Source: Bremia lactucae | Lineage: Eukaryota > Oomycota > Peronosporomycetes > Peronosporales > Peronosporaceae | Direction: 5' to 3' | Length of the DNA stretch: 22,926 nt | Assembly: GCF_004359215.1 (NCBI RefSeq) | Contig: NC_090610.1 | Location: 14,029,186 to 14,052,111 of the forward strand | In this document: piece after piece, positions 8,746 to 18,789 of the stretch | How positions within the stretch are numbered: the stretch's first letter is position 1 | Layout: each line of letters opens with the position of its first letter | Position numbers and translations under genes: made by a program | The notes under the pieces: model-generated | Databases searched by the model: none | Told to the model about the DNA's origin: nothing | The model's input: the letters and a program-made list of their open reading frames with translations, nothing else

Positions 8746-8905
8746 CCGCGTCTCCTGCTGCTTTAGGGTGAAGCCCATGCCCCTAGAATTGCGTACTCCC
8801 TTAGAGACTCTCACTGGAGGACGTGCATCTCTTCTGAGAAGCGCGAAGGGATTGATAGCTTACAATTCTTTTACGAGCTCACGAAGCGCTCGTTTTCCCA
8901 AGGTT
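8746..8905 (+). pseudogene. 3' part of a B-type extra ORF relic, cut by the B LTR
   Basis: Aligns with 10493-10655 on the same strand: CTCCTGCTGCTTTAGGGTG against CTCCTGCTGTTTTAAGGGTG. The peptides HWRTCISSEKREGIDSLQFF and HWRTLISYEMREGIENLQSY also correspond. Several of the nucleotide differences are synonymous in this frame, which supports that the plus strand was once the coding strand. It ends abruptly at the LTR start at 8912. Confidence 0.7.
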
Positions 8906-8911
8906 TTTTTG

Positions 8912-9423
8912 TGTAACAAGGCACATTTCACTAGTGCTGACCAGTACTAGTTAATCATACACTGATTACAGTGTAGGATAGGTGCCTCGAAGCTTCACGT
9001 ACACAAAGGTACCGAGGACGATTTCTTAAGAAGCTAAGGGTCTTCAGAGTAAAGGTCTAGACTAAGGCCTTAGAATAGAGAAAAGGTAAGACTGTATTAA
9101 TCTATTCACATTCCTACGAAACGATCTTCTACTTACTACTGAACCTATTATATTAATAAGTAACAAGGTATGGCACCTTCTTGCGCACCGCACAATCGTG
9201 TCTTAAACCGATTGGCGGGGTTGATTTAAACTTAAATCAACCAATCAATAGAACTAATGTCTAATTGCATCAATATTACCAAATTTGGTATTAATGGAAC
9301 TATTGAAGTCAAAATTAATAAAGATAATAATTTTAAACTTCTTCATTTATTTCCTCTCATAGGAAATATTATTTCCTATTCCTCCTATAGGATATAATAC
9401 TTGTGTAACGGGACCCCGTTACA
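8912..9423 (-). repeat. LTR of the family B Gypsy element (512 bp)
   Basis: Begins TGTAACAAGG and ends CCCCGTTACA, so it has TG...CA ends and inverted TGTAAC/GTTACA termini like family A. It is AT-rich, has TATA-like sequence near 9149-9160, and lies next to the extra ORF of family B. It interrupts a relic related to that same ORF at 8905. I assign it as the 3' LTR of the minus-strand B pol because that pol lies to its right. No tRNA primer-site-like sequence follows 9423. The only purine-rich tract there (minus strand AGTGGTGGTGAG) is weak. The partner LTR is not in the window. Confidence 0.6.
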
Positions 9424-9569
9424 CTCACCACCACTTAACCAACAGTCACCATAGTGACTGATGTAGGGTGAAACGATATACTATTATGTCTTTCCCTTTA
9501 ATTTTTGTATGTTGATTTTAACAATAATTCCGATTTTATTTTCATAAATTGATTTTGACCGAAATCAAC

Positions 9570-11275
9570 ATGGCGACTAATAAGTCTGTGCGCGTGGCCC
9601 GTGAGGCCGCAAAGCTGACAGCTGCACGGTACAGTGCAGCTGTTGGTAATGAAATTTATCAATGGACGCTAATACGTCTACTGCGGGGAATACGTCACCT
9701 ACTCCCATTGGAGGTGACGATGACAAGTCATCTGCTACACCGACTGTAGGTGAGTGGACCAAGTCACCGGCATCGCCGGACTCAGTGTCTACTGTAAAGG
9801 CCGCTGGATCACCCGGGGCCGAGTCCGTTAAGCCTTCAGGTTCTAACGTGACAACTAGAGGGGTGATGACGAGGTTATTCGACTCGTCGAACCTCTTTGG
9901 TGAGGAGTCATCATCCGATGACTCCGTGAGCGATGACCACTCTGGTAACGTTAGCATGCGTCACCCAGAAAATTAAGTGGTCGCGAGGGGAAGAGTGCTG
10001 CTGGTGGTGATAGTTTGCATCACCAGGAAGGGAGTGATTCTAGAGATCGCTCCAAGGGCTAAGTTAACGTTGACGTTAACATGAGCCAACACGAGAGGGA
10101 TCGCAATACGTTGCGGTTCGCTCCTGAAAATCGGCCTTGGTTGCCCTCTAGGAGAAACCTCATTCGTTGGTCTGTATGAACAACGATCGATGTCATATTC
10201 CGCTATTCAACTCATCCAGGTTTCACATGCCCGGTGAGGATGAGACGAAATTCCTCACCGATGCCTTTTCCGGCATCGGTGGTACTCCTCTAAGCTGACA
10301 AAGGATGTCAAACCTTTGCGCTAAACTTCGACAGCTTTTATACAGCATGTACAAAAATAGGCCGTGAGGTCTGGCTTGACAAGCTAAATGCTTTCCGTGA
10401 GCGGTTCGAGAAACAGACCGTAGTCGGTGCATGATATAAGCTGTACTGTTTGTCTTAGGAGACAGGGATTCCTTGCCTCTCGTGGGGGGACCCATGCTCC
10501 TGCTGTTTTAAGGGTGCAGGTCATGCCCCAAAAGAAAGCATATTTCTTAAAGATCTTCATTGGAGAACGCTCATCTCTTACGAGATGCGTGAAGGGATTG
10601 AGAACCTCCAATCCTATTACGAGCGCGGAAAGCGCTCGTTCTCCGATGGACCTTCTGTCAAGGAGGATGGGGCTGTTCGTACTGCAAGACGAAACCTGGA
10701 ACGTCCAACATCAATTGGGAACGAGGCTCCTAGCTATCATGTGAGGGTGGATACCCTCGCCAACGAACGAGATATCTCGTTCGAACTCTATTTACCTCTG
10801 GGTGGTTCGAAAAGCTTTCAACAAGAAAATGCTTCTCACCACTCGAATCCGTCAATGGATGTGGAGGGGGGGGGTCGGGTTCGCCTCGTTTGACGAACCC
10901 GAATCAACATCATGATTCGGATCACGCCCTTTATTTTTTGAGAAAGGATTCTGATCACGAGCGATCCCGTCGCCGCGAGTTAGCGGTGATGGCTAATAAT
11001 GTTTCTCGTGACCAGTTGGTAGATTAAAATTGTGTGCAGGTTGCGACGGATCAACTGGCGAACGAGAGGACACATCAGTTCCTTCAAAACGAGATGGTGA
11101 CAGCTCGTCAGAAGATCATTCCCTTGGAGAAAAAATGAGTGGATCGTCTGATTCAAGACAATCAGAGTCGGTACCGAGAAGATACGGCTTTGGCTCGGAA
11201 CCATGAAGCTTTGGTGAATGCCCTAGACTGTTCCGGTGAAATCCGGAACCGGAAGAAGTCTCGTACTGATGGTAC
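9570..11275 (+). pseudogene. Decayed ORF antisense to pol, between pol 3' end and LTR (family B)
   Basis: Starts at the ATG at 9570 (MATNKSVRVAREAAKLTAAR), 146 bp after the LTR. It frameshifts into a Ser/Asp-rich acidic region (9662-9976; GEESSSDDSVSDDHSG). It continues in broken frames near 10310-10430 (REVWLDKLNAFRERFEKQ) and 10530-10893 (REGIENLQSYYERGKRSF, RDISFELYLPLGG). It ends with a coiled-coil-like segment at 10940-11260 (RDQLVD, TDQLANERTHQFLQNEMVTA, RLIQDNQSRYREDTALARNH). There are at least five stops or frameshifts. No zinc knuckle, protease or RT is present. It could be a structural (gag-like) protein or an extra antisense ORF. A second relic of the same ORF is split between 7356-7900 and 8746-8905. 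Confidence 0.55.
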
Positions 11276-11900
11276 GGCGGAGACGCTGAACATAAGACGT
11301 AGGATGCGTACGCATACTAAGAGGCAGCTCGATCGTGTACACATTGCCTTGGCGATGTAGTACACGAAACGGGCCGATAGACCTGGGTAGTAATTTATTA
11401 CTGCCTACATTCGTCACTACATGTTTTTTAGGTTTACAGTAGACAGTACCACTAGGTCATTAACATTAAATGAAAGTATTTTTGCTCTTCCATTTTTGTG
11501 AGAGTTCTATTTCTATCGGTCTACCGCATCAGCAATGGAATCCTGTACAAAACGGGCCACTGCTTTTCTATCCAACAGGAAATCACCTGCTGACTGGGTT
11601 TTATTTCTGTTTCAGTGCGACCGGCTCGCACTGCGGAGATATTAATCTCCTCATTATTGAGGGTATTATCGTTCTCATTAATATTATTGTTTTCGGTGCT
11701 GAGTCTTTTAGCATCGTTGTCAAAGTCTGTAATATCATTATTGTATTACTGAGTTTGTCAACTTCAATGTTGATTAAATCAACATTCGTATCCTCGCATT
11801 GACCTTACCGCTAATGCGTGACGGCAAGAGCTAAAATGTCCTTACTCGAGTGAGTTCTTTCCCACGTAAATAGAATTCCCTCCAAACAAGGTGGGTGGCG
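11276..11900 (-). pseudogene. Family B pol C-terminus (post-integrase module)
   Basis: Read from 11900 down: an Asn/Asp-rich linker (DITDFDNDAKRLSTENNNI), then broken frames around PVLYRIPLLMR and NRTLTKMEEQKYF. The conserved module follows: VVTNVGSNKLLPRSIGPFRV, LHRQGNVYTIELPLSMRTHP and SYVQRLRRT. This part follows integrase in many oomycete Gypsy elements. The reading frame ends by a stop near 11223; recognisable homology ends near 11276, where the plus-strand ORF becomes the better reading. At least three frameshifts are needed to read it through. Confidence 0.75.
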
Positions 11901-12660
11901 TAAGACATTTACCAAAAATGGGGTATGCTTGAAGAAGCATGCACTGAATCGTTGATGGTAAATTCTATTATCGGCAAGAGCTCGTTCCAACTCTTAAAAG
12001 AATAGACGTATCCGCGAGAAATCTCTTCGAGAATACGGTTTGCCCACTCCGTCTGACCATCTTCTTAAGGATGATCAAAAGTTAACATTTCAACAGTGTT
12101 CCAATTGATTTAAACACAGTTTGCCAATTCCGCCGTGGTTCTAGGCTCTCGATCTGAGACCAGTTCGCGGGGTCACCCATAGAGTCAAAATATCGTGTCA
12201 ACAAAGACACGTGCACAGCCTTTGGCTGTGATCGACTCCGGTACTTCAGCAAGATGTACCATTTTGCTAAAACGATCAACAAAAGCAAGAACACCATTGT
12301 TCTTATGTTCGTCGTCAGGAAATCCGAAGACGAGGTCCATGGATTAAGACTGCAACACTGCGGGAACAGGCAGAAGTTGTAATGGATCACGGGATGAAGC
12401 ACTGGGCTTCATTGGTAAATAAACTCCGCATCTACTTGCGGATGAAATCATACTGGCGCGGCTTGTAATACTCGCAACTTATCGTGAGATAGGTCTTCTC
12501 ATGTCCACGATGACCACTAATTGGTGTATCGTGACACTCATACATGATGCGTAAACGCAAATCATTACGGGTTGGGATGACGACACGAGGTGTGTCGCCA
12601 GTAATGGCTGTGTAATACAGTAACCCATTGCGAGTTGTCTTTTGATCTGTTGAGAAACTA
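11901..12660 (-). pseudogene. Family B integrase
   Basis: Read from 12660 down: MYECHDTPISGHRGHEKTYL (zinc-binding His residues), then broken frames that in pieces give SSSDFL, a TIRTMVFL stretch out of frame with FVDRFSKMVHLAE-like sequence, and SDREPRTTAELAN (second Asp region). Then come DHP-stop-EDGQTEWANRILEEI (Glu region). The Cys pair of the HHCC site is disrupted, a stop lies in the DHP block, and several frames are used. The domain order matches a minus-strand Gypsy pol: RNase H to the right, post-integrase module to the left. Confidence 0.75.
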
Positions 12661-13260
12661 TTTAAAATCCTTTTAAGGATTGTTGGGATGGATTTCTAAG
12701 GCAATCCATCAACCCTTTAAGAGCCTTATCTTCTTGAAAAGCTTTTCTAATGTCGGAAAATAATGTTGACGACGAAACACTTATTGTTGCAACAGTGGCC
12801 GTATGCTCACTGTCCGCTTGCGCACCCCGGCTCAAAGTCGGGTTGGCGCGAAAGAGCATCAGCGACGACGTTAAGTCATCCTGTTTATTTTCACGGGGAA
12901 GTTATAGTCCGTGAAGAAAGACAACCCTCTCGCCATTCTTTGAGAGCGGTTTGGACCGTTTACGGCCGAGCGTAAAGACGCATGGTCCGTATACGCAATG
13001 AGCGGTCTACCTCCCAAGCGATAGACCCTAAACCTAGCTAGTGCGTATAACATGGCAAGGAATTCTTTGTCATGCACTGGTTAGTTGCGTTCAGCTGGTT
13101 GAAGCTGACGCGAACGACGCGCTCTGCGCCGTCTGTGTCATATTGCATTAACACACAGCCGATTGCAAAATCACTGGCGTCACAGACCACATGAAATGGT
13201 CGGTCTTGGTCCGCAATCGCCAGGATTGGCAATTGCATCACTCTTTGCTTAATACCCTTA
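12661..13260 (-). pseudogene. Family B RNase H
   Basis: Two adjoining frames: 13241-13038 (ILAIADQDRPFHVVCDASDF, AIGCVLMQYDTDGAERVV) and 13077-12871 (MHDKEFLAMLYALARFRVYR, YTDHASLRSAVNGPNRSQRM). These carry three of the RNase H acidic residues (CDAS, KEF, YTD). A frameshift separates them near 13060. The final ADALSR block is only vaguely visible near 12850, where a different frame reads SRGAQADSEHTATVATISVS. Confidence 0.8.
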
Positions 13261-14180
13261 AAGGAAGTCTGGCGATCAACGTTCCGTGACCACTATTTTT
13301 TCCTTCAAGAAAGATGTACTGTCGTTTCGGCGTAATTGCTTGAGTACTTGTGCAGGTACAACGCTAAGCCGAGGAACTTTTGAAGTCCCTTTTCATCGAC
13401 TGGCTCAGGCCAATCGGTGATCGCCTTAATCTTTTCCGGATCCGGGCGTGTACCATGTTTTTCCACATTGCACCCAAGAAGTGGTATTTCGCTTGCAGCG
13501 AATATTCACTTCTTGAGATTTGCATACAACTCGTGCGTGCGCATAAATGTAAGAACCTGACGAACGTGAGTTTTATGAGCTTGCACGTCCGTCTATCCGT
13601 CCATGGCCCGGCTATGGACGAATGCATCGTACAAATAACTTTTTGCGAAATCCCGCACCGATCTCAACAGATCGGTTACACATCTGTTCAATGTCGCAGG
13701 GGAATTACAAAGCCCCTGTGGCATAAGTAGCCATTCCGCTTGGGGTGCTTACTGCTATGAACGGGATATATTGTTCACGCATAAGGATCGGATAGAATCC
13801 ATCCATCAGATCCATTGGCGAAACGATAGTACTCTTCGACATACCATCAATGATTACGTCTTTTCGTGGTATCGGCGTTTGAGCCGGTACCGTTGCAGCG
13901 TTCAATTTATTAAATGCATTCACAATCCGTCATCCTCCTGTTACATTACGTACACATAAGGTCGTAGAGCTATTGTGGGCAGGTTGACTCCCTCGGATGA
14001 GCCGCTGCTATGCGGTCGGCAAGAACATTGTCGATTGCTAATTTTTGTTCACGAGGCAATGATCACTGCTTCATGACACAGGATTTCGAACTCAAAATAA
14101 GGTCGAATTCGTGTCGAGTACCCTTATCCTTATGCAACACACATAACTCGCACTCCTTTAATTCGATCAGACCCTTATAC
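13261..14180 (-). pseudogene. Family B reverse transcriptase
   Basis: Read from 14180 down: HEFDLILSSKSCVMKQ-stop-SLPREQKLAID, corresponding to the RT leader. Then MNAFNKLNAATVPAQTPIPR and IVSPMDLMDGFYPILMRE (motif A, Asp present). Then PQGLCNSPATLNR (motif B) and SYLYDAFVHSRAMDG, where the usual F-D-D of motif C has become L-Y-D, so one catalytic Asp is lost. The end carries PDPEKIKAITDWPEP and GLQKFLGLA. The segment between the leader and motif A (ESKSPHSSPTFCVRK in relatives) is missing or scrambled near 13960. Multiple frameshifts are present. Confidence 0.8.
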
Positions 14181-14776
14181 AACGGATTTTGTCTTCAAAT
14201 ACTCATAAGATTGGTAGATAAACGTTCCTCCGAGTCTTCTCATCGAGGTTACTTTCGTCCATCGATGAGCTGCTAAGAAACAGTTCGTTCTCAGTAAATA
14301 CTATCGCCGACCGAATGTCGGCCACGTAGTTATCAACTGTGACAAGTACGCAGATCTGCTTGACTTTTTCACTACGCAGATTACGCAAGAACCGTTTCAA
14401 TTTTTTCGTTGACAACTGAGTTATCTCCGAAATTGACTTTAGAACTGCTATTAGATCAAGTGTTTAAGCGTCTACACTTGAATCATTGTTTATTAAGACA
14501 CTTATTGTCTCAGTTTCCTCTCTGGAATTTATTTCCAAAGGTACCTGTGAACCTTTGACCACAGGTTTCGGGGACAAGAATTTATTTGGGGAGTATCCTC
14601 CTCAACTGCCTCTAGCTGTGGTTGGTTACCACAGCGAGATCCTCAACGATCGACTCCCCAGTCGACCTAGGACTTTTGCACTGCCTCTTATAGGAAGGCG
14701 TTTTAAACTTTCTTGGATGTTGCTTTTCAAGCAAATATCCTTGTTTTGTACAACTCAACTTATTTGAGTGATCGAA
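14181..14776 (-). other. Family B PR-RT linker, degraded
   Basis: No conserved domain. One minus-strand frame at 14415-14203 is open (KLKRFLRNLRSEKVKQICVL, then a Ser-rich stretch) and may be the original frame, because it lies in the order protease, linker, RT. The rest has stops in all frames. Confidence 0.45.
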
Positions 14777-14945
14777 CTTTGACGCTGCCTGTGCTGTGCA
14801 CAGCCGTCGGTAACTATATCCGCGTCACAATTGTGGACCTTCGACGCCGCCTGTAGCCGTCGGTAACTATGACCACATCACAATGGAGGACCTTCAACGC
14901 TGCATGTGCTTGTGCACATCCGTCAGGATCTAACTCCACAGTGAG
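14777..14945 (-). repeat. Tandem repeats of 53-62 bp in the family B PR-RT linker
   Basis: Three diverged units start at 14777, 14839 and 14892, each beginning CTTTGACGCTGCC, CTTCGACGCCGCC or CTTCAACGCTGCA. The first two share GCCGTCGGTAACTAT and the third has a weaker counterpart. On the minus strand they code for a Cys/Ala/Val-rich linker next to the protease. Confidence 0.75.
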
Positions 14946-14949
14946 TTGG

Positions 14950-15420
14950 GTATTTACACTGAGGTCGTGTGGAGTCAGGTAAACGCCTGAACCACAGGTG
15001 AGGCCACCGCACTCACTCGTAGGACATTCACAAGCTTGTGGACGCTCCAAGATGTTCATCATTTGGCCATCTCAGGAACAAGAGACAGGCATCGTCACGG
15101 CTTGATGCTGCCAATTTAAACATGGCCTGTACTTTCTGAGCCATGGTAATTTAAGGATGACATCAAATTTGTCATCCAAATCTGGTACGATATAATCATC
15201 ATCGTACTGTTTAGCCCTTCATGTGTTTTGTATACCAACCACACGTTTCTTTACCGTTACAGATACGCCTGTTGCTAGGCGCACTGTCATCCTCGTTAAA
15301 GGGGTATTGCGCTCAATAAGTTTGAGTCTACGATCTTCTCGCGATTGGCGTCTAATAAAATTATTCGACGACCCACAATCGGCTAGGGACTTAAGTGGCA
15401 TTTATTTTACATTTTTAATT
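14950..15420 (-). pseudogene. Family B retropepsin (protease)
   Basis: Read from 15401 down: SLADCGSSNNFIRRQSREDR is the aspartic protease active site in the DCGxSNNF form (usual D-S/T-G, here D-C-G). MTVRLATGVSVTVKKRVVGI follows, then a stop, then DDYIVPDLDDKFDVILKLPW with LRKYRPCLNWQHQAVTMP (the ILGxPWL block, here ILKLPWL). A second stop precedes MMNILERPQACECPTSECGG, the start of the linker. Two in-frame stops, otherwise one frame is well kept, so this is the least damaged part of B. Confidence 0.8.
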
Positions 15421-15760
15421 TCAAGGTGATGAGGGATACCTCATCACCAGGTGCAGAGACACATAATGATTGTGCGTCTGGAGCAACTTTAGCAAAGAGA
15501 TTTGCAAATTCTCTTGAGGTTGCTGGATCAGTAGGGCGTTGCGCCCCTACTGACCCCGACCGTTTTGTGGCGGTTTGTTTCGCTGTTGCGATTTCGCAAC
15601 AACGTCGGACCCGCGACCGTTTCCCTTTTTGGCATTTAATCCATAATTACGTTCAGTACCTCTCGGTACTGGGCGTAAGTTATGGCTTCGCCCAACTTGA
15701 TAAACCATCTACGCTCCACTTAGACACACACGCTACCATAGCGAGGAAGCGGTTTAACCA
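15421..15760 (-). pseudogene. Family B gag C-terminal end (probable)
   Basis: Lies just upstream of the protease on the same strand. One frame reads SVGAQRPTDPATSREFANLF and AKVAPDAQSLCVSAPGDEVS without a stop. Basic residues before it (KGKRSRVRR) resemble a nucleocapsid region, but no clear CCHC knuckle is present. Its identity rests on position and composition only. The opposite strand also has an open frame (15426-15785) that I regard as a shadow. Confidence 0.45.
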
Positions 15761-16197
15761 GCTTCTCTTGCGTGCAGTGAGGTAGTTGTGGTGGGCGCGT
15801 TAGCGACCTCACCCAACGCACTAAGTACTCTGGTTAAGTGTCGTCACGGGAGCGGTAATCCGGCTCCTCGTGCGCACTTACCAAGTAGATAGTAGTTTTC
15901 AGACTGATTTATATTTAATCGTATTAGATATAAATACCTGTTTTTACCAATCTAAAATGTCATCTCTGTAGATAACACTAATATTTATGACAAGCGTATT
16001 TTTAGATACCTCGCGTAACGGATGACGCTAGGCGTCATCCCTCTTTATGTGAATGCCTATGTGTATCACATACACAAGGGTGGGTCACAATGTAAACCAT
16101 ACCCAAGCGGAGGGTCTAATTACTTTATTAAGTTATTGACCTTCCCCCCCGTTTAGTACACTTGATGTACTTATGAGGGCAATTTTAGCCCGTTACA
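15761..16197 (-). repeat. Partial family A LTR, copy 2
   Basis: Identical by eye to 1-437. Here the left flank is visible: it is family B sequence and there is no TGTAACGGG at or near 15761. Because copy 1 starts exactly at the window edge, 15761 is only the point from which the match can be followed, not necessarily the true edge of the repeat or of the LTR. Confidence 0.7.
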
Positions 16198-16210
16198 CCA
16201 TCCCCCCTTT
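16198..16210 (-). promoter_or_regulatory. Polypurine tract of family A, copy 2
   Basis: The same AAAGGGGGGATGG (minus strand) abutting the LTR start as at 438-450. Confidence 0.7.
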
Positions 16211-16248
16211 AAAAAACGAATTTACATTTTTAAATTCGTCAAAGAGGA

Positions 16249-17230
16249 ATGAGGAACTGCAAGCTGCTTAACGCGCCGTTAGTTCTCTCAGTCACTCTAG
16301 CGACCTGTGATACATACACAGCGCCAAAGATGCCACCTAAAGGGGGCCACGTTGGTGAATCGTCTGCGAAGACTCCCACTCACCTCGCGGTTAGCGCACG
16401 CGCCGCGTTAACACGCCGGCAGCGTCCAATGCCTTATTCGAAACGCCGACAGCTACTGCTGCTGTCGCGTCAACGGGGCTCAAGGATCCATCCCACTATA
16501 AGAGGGTAGGATGTTGACCCATCGCTCACTGTCGACTACAATGAGTCGACTACAATGAGTCGACACCGATGCCGTCTCCTCATAGTACGACAATGAACTA
16601 ATGAGGAAGGATGATGGCGCATTATTGCTCATCCAAACCTCTCTCATTGCTCGCAGGATGGAGACAGCAAAATTTGCAAATGCTGTCTCGTCGTCTGCGC
16701 TGGATATCACAGCAACAGGTAATGAGAGCGCTGCCCATATAGGAGCAGCCACTTCTTCGTTGGGTAAAACCACAACGTCTTATGCTCAGACCATTATCCA
16801 TAATGGTTCTGACATAGAGGATTCGGAGCCTTAAGCTCCGCCGACGACACGTGAACGTGCTCAGTCGGCGTCACAAGCCAGTCGTTTAGAACGTGGCTAT
16901 GTGACGGGTGGCATTTCATTCATGTCCCCTCCATCTAAATGGCCTCGTTTAAACGGGCCAAGAGCGTCGCTCCTCGAGCGCGCTCTTCTAGACGCTCATA
17001 AATATTGTGGCGTCTTTAAATCATGGAGGCTCAGGGAAAATTGCTTGGGCCTTATTTTCGATCCCGGTCGTGTTGTGTTCAAATGAAACGCCCGACCAAT
17101 ACGAGGCGGAATTCACGCGCCGCATTCAACCGCGTTGCGATGCGGTGAACCAGCGGTTGCAGCGAAATATTTCGCCCGCTTGCGTGTGAAAGAAATCATG
17201 GGCGGTACTGTATCCCCTGTTTCTTTTCAC
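16249..17230 (+). pseudogene. Decayed ORF antisense to pol (family A), copy 2
   Basis: The duplicate of 489-1470 with the same internal TAA, the same frameshifts and the same 14-bp tandem duplication (16531-16564). I noticed no base difference. The shared damage shows that the ORF was already dead when the segment was duplicated. Confidence 0.5.
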
Positions 17231-17243
17231 AACGCTGCTTCTG

Positions 17244-18789
17244 CTAGTTTATTTTTGACTAGCCCTCAACTGGTGCTCTTGCTTATAGGCAGCTACTATG
17301 CCGGGCACATCAATACGTCTGGTATCGATCGGTCCCCAAGAGTCAAAACGCTTCCGGTAAACTCTTCATTGGACAAGGATCTGATACCTTTGCCTCACGG
17401 AGCGGTGAGCAATAAACCTTCAAACAAGGAAGCGTTGATTCCCACCCGCATCCATCAGTGCAGGCGGCGCCCGGTAGGAGTGGCGATCTCGCCTACCTAC
17501 TCGCGGCTGCCTTACCGTCGTCGTTCAGTCGCAGACGTTAAGCGCTGCTGAATGACGTATTGTGGATCACGATGGTCAAGTCTTGCGACTGACTTCGGAT
17601 CTTTATGATGTCCGAGCGAAGGCTCGTCAGGGTTATGGACGCCTGCAGACTTGCTTGGACTTTCTGGAGATGTTAATGCTGAAGGATCCGCGTTAGTCGC
17701 GTGATGTCCTTCGCTCTCCGAGTCTTGTTCGTGGTGGAAGAAGTCGGTCGGCTGAAAGTTTTTTGCCTTCTCCGTCCCCCTCACTCGAACGACGGTCGAC
17801 TCACAGTCGGTGTCACCATCGGTCTCCTTAGACGGATAAGGGTTTGTGACCTTATTTGGGTCTTCATACCGATTCGGACGACCCACGTAAAATATTGGAG
17901 TGCGTCTTCATATACGGGGGGAATGGCGAGTCTAAAATTGAGGTCGCTAATCTCTTCTACCACCGTAAAGGGCCCAATGAAACGCGGCAACAACTTCGTA
18001 GTACCTCCGGGTAGTACAGAAATTGCATTCTTAGGTAGGGTAGCAGTACTTAATAGTACTTTTCACCCACTCTAAAGCGTTCATTATTTTTACGACCATT
18101 ACGGTCCGCAGATTCTTTTTGCTTGTCCTGTGTGTTTGCCATCGCGTCACGGACTTTACGTGTCATGGCTAATCGCTCATTCTCAAAGCGATGAGCCTCC
18201 CTAACGCTTTTAGCATCAAACTCGCCTATGATACCGCCGAGAGGTCGGTCATTTGGCGTAGTTTTATTGACCACTGCTAAACTGCCAGGGTCACTAGGCA
18301 AGTTTCAGTCGTTGAGATGATACCCTCGCGGGTCATCGTCATATTGACGAAACTATGTCCCTCTTTCGCACCGAGCATAGTGAGGGGCCCTTCCTCCACT
18401 AAGACTCGGGCTGCGCACAAACGAGACTGGCGTCCGAGGATGACGCAGTCCGTTAATATAAAACGGTTCTCATCCGTAATGGCGTGGGCACTGTTATTTA
18501 TAGCGAACTCCACAAAGGGCAATTGCTTGCTCCACTTTTTGAGAGTTACCATAGTGCGTAAGACATCCGCCACGACCCGATTGGCACGTTCTGTTTGGTT
18601 ATCGGTCTGGAGATGATCTGCAATCGACATGCGGAGCTTGCTACCTAGCAGCTCGAACACATGTCGCCAAAACCAGGCGTAAAACGTGGATCCCGGTCCG
18701 ATACTATGGACTCGGGCATCCCGTGTAGTCGATAAACATGATCCAGGAACAAGAGAGCTACCTCCTTGCCTGTGATCGATGTTTTACAT
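17244..18789 (-). pseudogene. Family A Gypsy pol, integrase end to chromodomain, copy 2
   Basis: The duplicate of 1484-3028. It matches except for one base near 18030, an extra T near 18391, and five substitutions between about 18440 and 18551. The integrase end reads TDNQTERANRVVADVLRTMV. At several of these sites copy 1 agrees with the plus-strand arm and copy 2 differs. It ends at the assembly gap. Confidence 0.85.

Noticed and set aside
9230..9410. Very AT-rich stretch as a possible replication origin or centromere-like element
   Set aside because: It lies fully within the LTR-like unit 8912-9423 and needs no other explanation.
11470..11802. Plus-strand frame of 110 codons with hydrophobic stretches that looks like a membrane protein
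   Set aside because: The minus strand carries the Asn/Asp-rich pol linker and post-integrase module here. Antisense of Asn/Asp-rich AT-rich coding sequence gives Ile/Val/Leu by default.
13380..13730. Plus-strand frame of 116 codons
   Set aside because: Antisense of the family B RT (motifs B and C are on the minus strand).
15426..15785. Plus-strand frame of 119 codons running into the family A LTR
   Set aside because: Runs opposite to the gag-protease region of family B and across a repeat junction; no recognisable motif.
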